From the NCBI RefSeq assembly GCF_018861125.1, contig NZ_JAHKQN010000005.1, positions 165,939-229,938 of the forward strand: 64,000 nucleotides of DNA, read 5' to 3'. This DNA is from Cellulophaga baltica (GTDB taxonomy: Bacteria; Bacteroidota; Bacteroidia; Flavobacteriales; Flavobacteriaceae). The notes below the pieces were generated by a model that saw only the letters and a program-made list of their open reading frames with translations, had not been told where the DNA came from and did no database searches. Both the position numbers and the translations under genes were made by a program. Shown here one piece after another: positions 52,884 through 60,599 of the stretch (its first letter is position 1; the number at the start of each line of letters is the position of its first letter).

Positions 52884-54152
52884 ATGAAAAAGCAAATTTA
52901 CTTTAGACCTTTATTACAACTTATAATTCTAACATCACTTGTTACTTTTAGTGCTTGTAGCAGTGATGATTCTGAAACAATTACAGATGAAACCGATGAC
53001 GAAAGCACCGAAGAAAGTGCTATTGACACTGATTCTTATATTTTAGTTGCTGATACAAATAACCAAGGTGCATATTTAATAAATCACGATGGTGATGAAC
53101 TTTTTGAATGGGAATTTGACAGAAGTTTAGGAAACGATGTCAACCTTTTAGATGATGGAAGTTTAGTTGTTTGCCTTAAAGGTGACAATCCAGAAATCAC
53201 CTTAGGAGGTTATGGTGGAATTATGCGTAAAATTAATGCTGACCAAACCATTGACTGGGAAGTTTCTTATTACTCAGGTGATGATTATATGGCTCACCAC
53301 GATGTTGAATATTTATCAAGTGGAAATATTATTTTTCCTGTTTGGGAAAAAGTAACTTCTGCAGAAGCAAGTGAATTAGGATTTTCAGAAAATTTAGATA
53401 TTTTTCCAGATGCTATTATTGAAATGGATCCTTTGACAGAAGAAATAGTTTGGGAATGGCATGTTATTGACCATTTGGTACAGGACTACGATAGTACAAA
53501 AGAAAATTATGGTGTTGTTGTAGATAACCCAAATAAAGTTGACATTAACTATAACAATACGCAAGAAAATGGAGATTTAATGCATTTTAATGGTTTAACT
53601 TTAGATGAAACTAATGATATTTTATATATCACTGTAAATAATTATAGTGAAGTCTGGGTTTTAGACCATAGTACCACAACTGCTGAGGCTAGCACGAGTA
53701 GTGGTGGAAACTATAATTTAGGAGGAGATTTAGTATATCGTTTTGGTAATCCGCTTGCATATGATAATGTTGGCGATATTACTTTAAACAATGTTCATTA
53801 CCCTAATTTACTAGACACAGGAAATATGTTAGTTTTTGCGAATGACGTCTATGATAATCAATCTGAAGTAGTGGAATATGTTCTAAATCCCCCTTATGAA
53901 TTAGTTGCTGGTCAAGATAACGAACCTACAGTAACTTGGAGTTTTACAGACTCTGAACTATATTCTTCCGGTTTAGGTAGTGGCGTTCGCATGAGTAATG
54001 GAAATACTTTAATTGCCGAAGGTAGAGATGGTACTATCTGGGAAGTTAGTGATAGCGGTGAAGTACTATGGCAAAATACAAATTACAATACAGTTTGGAG
54101 AGCCTATGCATTTTTAACTGATGACCCAGCTGTAACAGCTTTAGGACTATAA
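52884..54152 (+). CDS. Arylsulfotransferase (ASST)-family lipoprotein
   Basis: Protein of 422 aa with a lipoprotein signal ending TFSAC (Cys25) followed by SSDDSETITDETDDE. That acidic stretch is consistent with a surface export signal. The mature part is a propeller of repeated [aromatic]-[LV]-x-[NG]-x-[DG]-G strands (for example GAYLINHDGDELFEWEFD, IDWEVSYYSG, MAHHDVEYLSSGNII, GDLMHFNGLTLDE). It matches the ASST family that transfers sulfate between phenolic groups. HHDVEYL may carry the catalytic His, but I cannot confirm this. It is monocistronic, next to the sulfate genes but on the other strand. Confidence 0.8.
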   Translation: MKKQIYFRPLLQLIILTSLVTFSACSSDDSETITDETDDESTEESAIDTDSYILVADTNNQGAYLINHDGDELFEWEFDRSLGNDVNLLDDGSLVVCLKGDNPEITLGGYGGIMRKINADQTIDWEVSYYSGDDYMAHHDVEYLSSGNIIFPVWEKVTSAEASELGFSENLDIFPDAIIEMDPLTEEIVWEWHVIDHLVQDYDSTKENYGVVVDNPNKVDINYNNTQENGDLMHFNGLTLDETNDILYITVNNYSEVWVLDHSTTTAEASTSSGGNYNLGGDLVYRFGNPLAYDNVGDITLNNVHYPNLLDTGNMLVFANDVYDNQSEVVEYVLNPPYELVAGQDNEPTVTWSFTDSELYSSGLGSGVRMSNGNTLIAEGRDGTIWEVSDSGEVLWQNTNYNTVWRAYAFLTDDPAVTALGL

Positions 54153-54175
54153 AAAACAAGAACACTATATTTAAT

Positions 54176-54207
54176 AAGCCTCTATATTTATATAAATATA
54201 GAGGCTT
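54176..54207. terminator. Bidirectional terminator, ASST gene / metZ-like gene
   Basis: A perfect 16+16 palindrome, AAGCCTCTATATTTAT then ATAAATATAGAGGCTT, lies between the convergent genes, with TTTATTTG following on the plus strand. Confidence 0.82.
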
Positions 54208-54233
54208 TATTTGTTAATTTAAAATAATACTAA

Positions 54234-55397
54234 CTATCCTAGTGCCTGATTAACATCAGCAATAATATCATCTATATGCTCTAAGCCTACTGACAACCTA
54301 ACAGTACCATCAGTGATATTAACAGCTTCTCTTTCCTGCGTTGTTAATTTGCTATGTGTTGTTGATGCCGGATGTGTTACAATACTTCTTGAGTCCCCTA
54401 AATTAGCCGACAAAGACAATAATTTTATTGAATCAAAAAAGTTTCTTCCCGCTTCCAAACCACCTTTTACTTCAAAAGCAACAATAGTTCCACCTGCTTT
54501 CATTTGCTTTTTAGCAATCTCATACATTGGGTGAGACTTCAAAAAAGGATATTTTACCCAATTCACTTTTGGATGGTTTTCTAAAAACTCCGCTAATTTT
54601 AAAGCGTTTTCACAATGGCGATCTACACGAACAGCCAAAGTTTCTAAACTCTTTGATATTACCCATGCGTTAAATGGCGAAAGTGCAGGACCTGTAATAC
54701 GAGAGAAACGATATACTTTGTCCATTAATTCGGCACTACCAACAGTAATACCTGCTAATACACGGCCTTGACCATCCATTAATTTTGTTCCTGAATGAAT
54801 TACTAAATCTGCTCCAAACTTTATTGGTTGTTGTAAATACGGCGTTGCAAAGCAATTATCTATCACTAAAATTAAATTATGCTTTTTAGCAATTTTACCT
54901 AAGGCTTCTAAATCCAAAACATCTACTCCAGGATTTGTTGGCGATTCAGCATAAATTATTTTAGTTGACGGTTTTATTAATTTCTCAATAGAATCTAAAT
55001 CATCAATTTCAAAATAGTCTGACGATACATTCCATTTTGGGAAAAAAGTTGCAAACAAATTATGTGTAGAACCGAAAATATTACGTGCAGAAATAATATG
55101 ATCCCCACTATCAACCAATGCCGCTAATGTTGAGAAAACTGCAGCCATACCTGATGCAAAAGCAAAACCAGCTTCAGCACCTTCCATTTTACAAACTTTT
55201 TCTATAAACTCATTTGAATTTGGATTAGAATATCTCGAGTAGATATTACGATCTTTTTCTTCACCAAAAGAAGCTCTCATATCCTCCGCATCTTCAAACA
55301 CAAAGCTTGAAGTAACATACATTGGCGTAGAATGCTCTAAAAATTGCGAACGCTCTGTTTGAGTTCTAATTGCTTCTGTTTCGAAATTATTTTTCAT
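54234..55397 (-). CDS. Trans-sulfuration PLP enzyme, MetZ-like (O-succinyl/O-acetylhomoserine sulfhydrylase)
   Basis: Fold-type I Cys/Met metabolism enzyme of 387 aa. The PLP lysine is in LVIHSGTKLMDGQGRVLAG (split HSGTKLMDGQGR), and YSRYSNPNSNEFIEKV and the substrate motif near FAFASGMAAVF are typical. GQGR after the lysine is closer to MetZ-type sulfhydrylases than to cystathionine gamma-synthases, but the exact acceptor is not decided by sequence. It is the third gene of the SAM-riboswitch operon, 46 bases after the MetX-ThrA fusion, so sulfur transfer to a homoserine ester is the likely role. Confidence 0.88.
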   Translation of the reverse strand: MKNNFETEAIRTQTERSQFLEHSTPMYVTSSFVFEDAEDMRASFGEEKDRNIYSRYSNPNSNEFIEKVCKMEGAEAGFAFASGMAAVFSTLAALVDSGDHIISARNIFGSTHNLFATFFPKWNVSSDYFEIDDLDSIEKLIKPSTKIIYAESPTNPGVDVLDLEALGKIAKKHNLILVIDNCFATPYLQQPIKFGADLVIHSGTKLMDGQGRVLAGITVGSAELMDKVYRFSRITGPALSPFNAWVISKSLETLAVRVDRHCENALKLAEFLENHPKVNWVKYPFLKSHPMYEIAKKQMKAGGTIVAFEVKGGLEAGRNFFDSIKLLSLSANLGDSRSIVTHPASTTHSKLTTQEREAVNITDGTVRLSVGLEHIDDIIADVNQALG

Positions 55398-55443
55398 TTT
55401 ATAAGTATTATTTTTTTAAGCTTCAATAACTAAATATATGAAG

Positions 55444-58400
55444 TTAATTCTTCTCAATTACTCTTAAGATATCACCAAAAACCCCACGTGCAGTAACTGC
55501 TGCTCCTGCTCCTGCTCCTTGAATTACTAAAGGATTTTCTCCGTACGATTCTGTATATATTTCAATAATAGAATCCGACCCTTTTACTTGTCCTAAAGCA
55601 CTTTCTTTAGGCACAGATATTAATTTCACCTCTAAATTACCTTTTTCTTTTTGTAAATCACCAGATAGATCACCAACATATCGCAAAACATGATTTGGCT
55701 TTTGCTCTTCTTTAATTTTATCAAAGATAGGATCTAGTGTTTCTAATTTACTTTTAAACTCCTCCACATCTACATTATGTAATGTTTTCGGAATTAAATT
55801 CTGAATATCTACATCTGAAAACTCGTTACTTAAATCTAACTCTCGAGCTAAAATCAATAACTTTCTTCCCACGTCATTACCCGATAAATCTTCACGAGCA
55901 TCAGGCTCCGTAAAACCTTTTTTCATTGCCTCAGTTAATATAGAAGAAAATGGCCTATCTACTTCTGAAAAAGTATTAAATATATAACTCAGAGAACCAG
56001 AGAACACCCCTTTAATTTGAGTAATATTTTCACCTGACAAATGTAGCAACTTAATAGTATCAATTAAAGGCAACCCTGCCCCCACATTAGTTTCATACAA
56101 ATATTGCTTCTGACTTTTCTCTAATTCTGCTCTCAAGTTCTGGTAAAAATTAAAACTCAATGTATTTGCAATTTTATTTGACGAAACTAAATCAAAACCA
56201 TTTTCAATCATTCTTGAATAGGACTCTACAAAAGTTTTACTCGCTGTATTATCTACTGCAATTAAATTCTCTAAATGATGCTGTTTTGCAAAATCAAAAA
56301 TCGAATCTAAATTAAATTCTACTCCATTTTCATCTAACTCAGCTTTCCAGTTTTTAGAAATACCTTTTTTATTTAGTACTACTTTTCTTGAATTTGCTAC
56401 AGCAAAAACATTTAATTGTATTCCTTTACGCTCTTCAATACTTTCTGCAGATGCTAATATTTGATCTATTAAAGTTCCACCTACATTTCCGTGACCAAAA
56501 ACAGCAATATTAACTTTTTTACTAATTCCGAAAACCTGACCATGCATCACATTTAATGCTTTATACAAATCGGAGCGTTTTACAACCAAACTCACGTTTT
56601 TACCCGTAACCGTATTGTTGAACAATAACGGGACTATCTGATTTTTTATTAACTCATTAAATGGCTTATGAAAAGAACTCAAATCTTGCCCAACAATTGA
56701 AATTACTGAGACATCATTTGAAACCGTAATCATATTCACATCTTTAGTTGCAAAATCAGAAGTAAATTCTTCTAATAAAACTTCTTTTGCTTTAAGAGCT
56801 TTATCTGCATCAACCACAAAACCTAACCCACGTTCTGATGAACCTTGTGAAATGATGTTTACACTAATATTATTTGCACTAAGCGCTTTAAAAACACGCG
56901 CATCAACACCAACTTTACCCAATAAACCACGACCTTCAAAATTAACCAAGGCCACATCTTCAATCACAGAGAGGGATTTTATACCTTCTTCACTTGTCTT
57001 CGCACTTATCAATGTTCCATTATTATCATCATTAAAAGTGTTTAATATACGCAGTGGAATATTTTTTTCAATTAACGGAATAATTGTTTTTGCATGCAAT
57101 ATTGTTGCTCCAAAATTCGCTAATTCATTCGCTTCGCTATACGACAGTTCTTCTATTCTTTTTGCATCTGCCACGTAATCAGGGTTAGCAGTGTAAATAC
57201 CATCAACATGTGTATAATTTTGCAATTCAGCAGCATCTAAAAAGTTTGCTATTAAAGATGCTGAATAATTACTACCATTTCTACCCAAAGTAGTGGTTTC
57301 ATTATCTCTGCTTGACGCTATAAAACCCGTGATAACAGGTATTGTATTTGCATCTAATTTTGAAACAGCAGTCAACACATTCTCTTTTGAAAGTGCCTCA
57401 TAAACCTGAGCATCACCAAAATTAGTATCTGTTTTAATTAAACCTCTTGAATCAATAAGCGATGCTTTAACACCATTATCATTTAATAATTTTGTAGTAA
57501 CCTTACCTGAGATTAATTCCCCAAAAGCTAAAACTTGATCTTTAATTTTTGTACTATAATCACCCAATAAAGAAACACCTGAAAATAAATTTTCTAGTTC
57601 TGTAAACTCCTTGGATAAATCAATATTAAAATCATTTACTTGGTATGTTTTAAAAGCTTCAAAATCGTCAGTATACTTTTTTCCTAAAGCTGCTTTTTTA
57701 AGAATGACTTCCAATTGATCTGTTGCTTTACCTCTTGCAGAAAGTACGACACCAATATTCTCACCATTGTTAACTTTAGTAGTGATAATATTCAAAACTC
57801 TTTGTAAACCCTCACCATTTGCTAAAGATTTCCCTCCAAATTTTAATATTTTAATTCGCTGACTCGTTTCATTCTGATCAAAGACTCTCTTTAATAATTG
57901 TTCCATTTGCTGAAATTCAATTAAAAAAGCATCATGACCATGTAACGATCTAACTTCCCCATAAGTAACATTACTGTTCACTTGGGCTAATTGCTTAAAA
58001 GTATCTTTGTTTTCTTCTGCAGTAAAAAACAAATCAGAATCTACACCAATAATATGAATGTTCGTTGCACTTTTTTCAATCTGGCTAAAGGCATCTTTAT
58101 TATCACGGGTAATATCAATTGTTTTTAACAATTGATTCATTAATTTATACGCCGATAACTGAAAACGCTCTTGTAATTTAGTACCGTGATGCGTTAACCA
58201 ACTTTCTACATTAAAAACATGCAACTCTTCATTTGTACTTCTTTTAAAACGTTCTTTAAAAGATTCTGGTGTGCGATAGCATAACATTGCATGCATACGA
58301 GCATCATGTACAGGTTGTTTTGAGTTAATTAAAAATTGTTCTTGAATTTGACAGTTTGCAATTAACCAATCTGTTGATTTCCAATCTGACGCTACAGGAA

Positions 58401-58827
58401 TTAAATGTTGCGTAAGGTTTGGCTTTAAAGCAATCATTTCCCAAGCGATACCGCCTCCCATTGAACCTCCTATAAGTGCGAACAATCTTGAAATCTGAAG
58501 CTCTTCTAAACCTAATAAAAAAAGTTTTGCAATATCTTGTGCTACAAAATCCTTATAATTTTCAATAACAAAACCATCATGACCGTTACCTGGCACATTA
58601 AAAGCTAATATGGTATATTTTTGTGTATCAATACACTTACCATCGCCAATTAATGCAGACCACCAACCGTTTTCACCTGCAACATCAGAATTACCTGTAA
58701 GTGCATGATTTACCAAAACTATTGGCGCCGTGTGCAATTCAGGTCCAAAAATTTGATATGACAATTTAAAGTCTTGAGTTGTACCGCCGTAGTTGGTGTA
58801 ATTATTTATTTTTAAATGATGTAGCAT
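55444..58827 (-). CDS. thrA: Homoserine O-acetyltransferase / aspartokinase / homoserine dehydrogenase fusion
   Basis: Protein of 1,127 aa made of three enzymes. Residues 1-320 are a MetX-type alpha/beta hydrolase: NHALTGNSDV, GGSMGGG with Ser122, SDLFF with Asp265, GHDAF with His298. Residues about 326-610 are an aspartokinase (ILKFGGKSLANGEG, then TTTLGRNGSNYSAS). Two ACT-type regions follow (about 620-765, VALVNFEGRGLLGKVGV). Residues about 770-1127 are a homoserine dehydrogenase (NIAVFGHGNVGG, GVFSGSLSYIFNTF, EPDAREDLSGNDVGRKLLIL in pieces). Together they take aspartate to aspartyl phosphate and, after external semialdehyde formation, to homoserine and O-acetylhomoserine. It lies in the SAM-I operon between MetY and MetZ-like genes. 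Confidence 0.93.
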   Translation of the reverse strand: MLHHLKINNYTNYGGTTQDFKLSYQIFGPELHTAPIVLVNHALTGNSDVAGENGWWSALIGDGKCIDTQKYTILAFNVPGNGHDGFVIENYKDFVAQDIAKLFLLGLEELQISRLFALIGGSMGGGIAWEMIALKPNLTQHLIPVASDWKSTDWLIANCQIQEQFLINSKQPVHDARMHAMLCYRTPESFKERFKRSTNEELHVFNVESWLTHHGTKLQERFQLSAYKLMNQLLKTIDITRDNKDAFSQIEKSATNIHIIGVDSDLFFTAEENKDTFKQLAQVNSNVTYGEVRSLHGHDAFLIEFQQMEQLLKRVFDQNETSQRIKILKFGGKSLANGEGLQRVLNIITTKVNNGENIGVVLSARGKATDQLEVILKKAALGKKYTDDFEAFKTYQVNDFNIDLSKEFTELENLFSGVSLLGDYSTKIKDQVLAFGELISGKVTTKLLNDNGVKASLIDSRGLIKTDTNFGDAQVYEALSKENVLTAVSKLDANTIPVITGFIASSRDNETTTLGRNGSNYSASLIANFLDAAELQNYTHVDGIYTANPDYVADAKRIEELSYSEANELANFGATILHAKTIIPLIEKNIPLRILNTFNDDNNGTLISAKTSEEGIKSLSVIEDVALVNFEGRGLLGKVGVDARVFKALSANNISVNIISQGSSERGLGFVVDADKALKAKEVLLEEFTSDFATKDVNMITVSNDVSVISIVGQDLSSFHKPFNELIKNQIVPLLFNNTVTGKNVSLVVKRSDLYKALNVMHGQVFGISKKVNIAVFGHGNVGGTLIDQILASAESIEERKGIQLNVFAVANSRKVVLNKKGISKNWKAELDENGVEFNLDSIFDFAKQHHLENLIAVDNTASKTFVESYSRMIENGFDLVSSNKIANTLSFNFYQNLRAELEKSQKQYLYETNVGAGLPLIDTIKLLHLSGENITQIKGVFSGSLSYIFNTFSEVDRPFSSILTEAMKKGFTEPDAREDLSGNDVGRKLLILARELDLSNEFSDVDIQNLIPKTLHNVDVEEFKSKLETLDPIFDKIKEEQKPNHVLRYVGDLSGDLQKEKGNLEVKLISVPKESALGQVKGSDSIIEIYTESYGENPLVIQGAGAGAAVTARGVFGDILRVIEKN

Positions 58828-58929
58828 CGTAATCTAAATATTTATGAGATGAAATAACTCAACTTTTTATAAAAATTACCAACTAGAATATTATAAATTA
58901 CAATACTCAAATTGATAAACTTAATCTTA

Positions 58930-60204
58930 TTAAAGTGATTTAAAAGCGTTTTCTAAATCAGCTTTTAAATCTTCAATATCTTCCAAACCAACAGACAAAC
59001 GAATTAAATCTTGTCCAACACCAGCACTATCTTGTTGTTCTACAGTTAATTGTTGGTGTGTTGTACTTGCTGGGTGAATTATTAAAGATTTTGTATCTCC
59101 TATATTTGCCAATAAAGAAAATACTTCAGTTGCATCTGTTACCTTTTTGGCTGCTTCAAAACCACCTTTTACTCCAAAAGTTACTATTCCACTTTGTCCT
59201 TTTGGTAAATATTCTTTTGCTAAATCGTAATATTCACTACTCTTTAACCCTGGATAATTAACCCATGCAACCTCATCTCTTGCCTCTAACCAAGTTGCCA
59301 ATTCTAATGCATTCGCACTATGTTGTTTGATACGAACGTTTAAAGTTTCGAGACCTTGAATAATTTGAAAAGCATTGAACGGACTCAAAGCTCCACCAAA
59401 ATCACGCAAACCTTCTAAAATCAATTTAAATGTAAATGCAGCAGCTCCTAATGCTTGACTGTACACCAAACCATGATACCCAGCAGAAGGCTCTGTAAAT
59501 TCAGGAAATTTACCATTAGTCCAGTCAAAAGTACCAGCATCAATAATTGCACCACCTAGTGAGTTACCTTGACCACCAATATATTTAGTTAAAGAATGGA
59601 TTACCAAGTTCGCTCCATGCTCAATTGGATTTAATAATGCCGGAGAGGCAACTGTATTATCAACAATAAATGGTACTTGTGCCGCTTTTGCTTCTTTTGA
59701 AATTGCTTTCAAGTCCAGCACATCTAATTTGGGATTACCTAAAGATTCTACAAAAATTGCTCTTGTATTATCTTGCACTGCTTTACCAAAATTTTCAGGA
59801 TTTGAAGCATCAACAAAAGTTGTTGCAATACCTAAACGTGGCAAGGTTACATTTAGTAAATTAAACGTACCACCATACAAACTACTCGAAGCTACAATAT
59901 GATCACCAGCTTTTAATAAAGTTAACAAACCCGTAGAAATTGCTGCAGTACCAGATGCGAAAACAACTGCACCTACACCACCTTCAACAGCTGCTAATCT
60001 GTTTTGTAAAATTTCATTTGTTGGATTATTTAAACGTGTGTAAATAAACCCAAGTTCTTTTAAAGAAAAAAGATTAGCGGCATGATCAGTATCATTAAAT
60101 ACATACGAAGAAGATTGGTAAATTGGCACCGCTCTTGTTCCTGATGTTTGCGTTGTGTCATGCCCAGCATGTAAGGCGTTAGTTGAAAATTTTTGATCAC
60201 TCAT
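58930..60204 (-). CDS. O-acetylhomoserine sulfhydrylase MetY
   Basis: PLP enzyme of 424 aa that makes homocysteine from O-acetylhomoserine and sulfide. It begins MSDQKFSTNALHAGHD. The catalytic lysine lies in VIHSLTKYIGGQGNSLGG, and the long insert DAGTFDWTNGKFPEFTEPSAG (split DWTNGKFPEF, TEPSAGYHGL) is typical of MetY. An upstream ATG at 60255 reads into the riboswitch leader and was rejected. It is the first gene after the SAM-I riboswitch, 102 bases before the MetX-ThrA fusion gene. Confidence 0.92.
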   Translation of the reverse strand: MSDQKFSTNALHAGHDTTQTSGTRAVPIYQSSSYVFNDTDHAANLFSLKELGFIYTRLNNPTNEILQNRLAAVEGGVGAVVFASGTAAISTGLLTLLKAGDHIVASSSLYGGTFNLLNVTLPRLGIATTFVDASNPENFGKAVQDNTRAIFVESLGNPKLDVLDLKAISKEAKAAQVPFIVDNTVASPALLNPIEHGANLVIHSLTKYIGGQGNSLGGAIIDAGTFDWTNGKFPEFTEPSAGYHGLVYSQALGAAAFTFKLILEGLRDFGGALSPFNAFQIIQGLETLNVRIKQHSANALELATWLEARDEVAWVNYPGLKSSEYYDLAKEYLPKGQSGIVTFGVKGGFEAAKKVTDATEVFSLLANIGDTKSLIIHPASTTHQQLTVEQQDSAGVGQDLIRLSVGLEDIEDLKADLENAFKSL

Positions 60205-60300
60205 GATTTTTTTGTTTTTTAAATTAATTTTTAAACTAAAAAAGCCAAACGTCATTACTCCAACTTAGGATTGCAATAGACAAAAAATCAAAAAGTTATT

Positions 60301-60337
60301 AAGAAGAAAATTTTCAATCGCTAGAATAAGCAATTGA
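60301..60337 (-). terminator. Possible expression-platform terminator of the SAM-I riboswitch
   Basis: On the minus strand, TCAATTGC pairs with GCGATTGA (one wobble) around an 8-base loop and is followed by AAAATTTTCTTCTT, directly after the aptamer. The stem is weak and the U-tract is interrupted. Control at translation start is an alternative. Confidence 0.4.
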
Positions 60338-60340
60338 TTT

Positions 60341-60460
60341 TCGTTATCTGCCGCCAATGCATTACTGCAAATTTTGGTAGAATTTAGCACCTTCATTGCA
60401 ATGTGCAAAGGGTTGCTAAGGTTTCAATGGGTCTATTCCCTCCGCCTTTCTTGATAACTA
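60341..60460 (-). promoter_or_regulatory. SAM-I (S-box) riboswitch
   Basis: The minus-strand RNA shows the full S-box core in order: P1 GTTATC / GATAAC (60458-60453 and 60348-60343), ATCAAGAAAGGCGGAGGGA, GACCCATTGAAACC, TTAGCAACC, AAGGTGCTAAATTC and CGGCAGATAAC. These are the conserved SAM-I sequences, including the kink-turn and pseudoknot. It lies in the leader of metY, so high SAM should switch off the operon of homocysteine synthesis. The expression platform was not clear. Confidence 0.92.
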
Positions 60461-60488
60461 TTCAATACGTGTTTGAACTTATAAGGTG

Positions 60489-60496
60489 CAAATATA
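60489..60496 (-). promoter_or_regulatory. Putative -7 element of the metY operon
   Basis: Minus-strand TATATTTG matches TAnnTTTG about 29 bases before the riboswitch P1 stem. A TTTG lies 21 bases further upstream as a possible -33 element. The transcript would start just before the aptamer. Confidence 0.5.
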
Positions 60497-60599
60497 GGTA
60501 TGGAAATTTTTATATTCCAAATAATAGACAACTATTTTTTAATTTCTACTATTTACCAATACCTAAAATGATATATCTTTATTTATTAACATCTCTTAA

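Noticed and set aside
59058-59864. Leucine-rich plus-strand ORFs inside metY
   Set aside because: Antisense to a well-supported gene, with composition typical of the reverse strand of low-GC coding sequence.
60205-60255. Upstream ATG for metY at 60255
   Set aside because: The extra 17 residues are hydrophobic and Lys/Asn-rich with no family match, and they read through the riboswitch leader. MSDQKF fits MetY N-termini.
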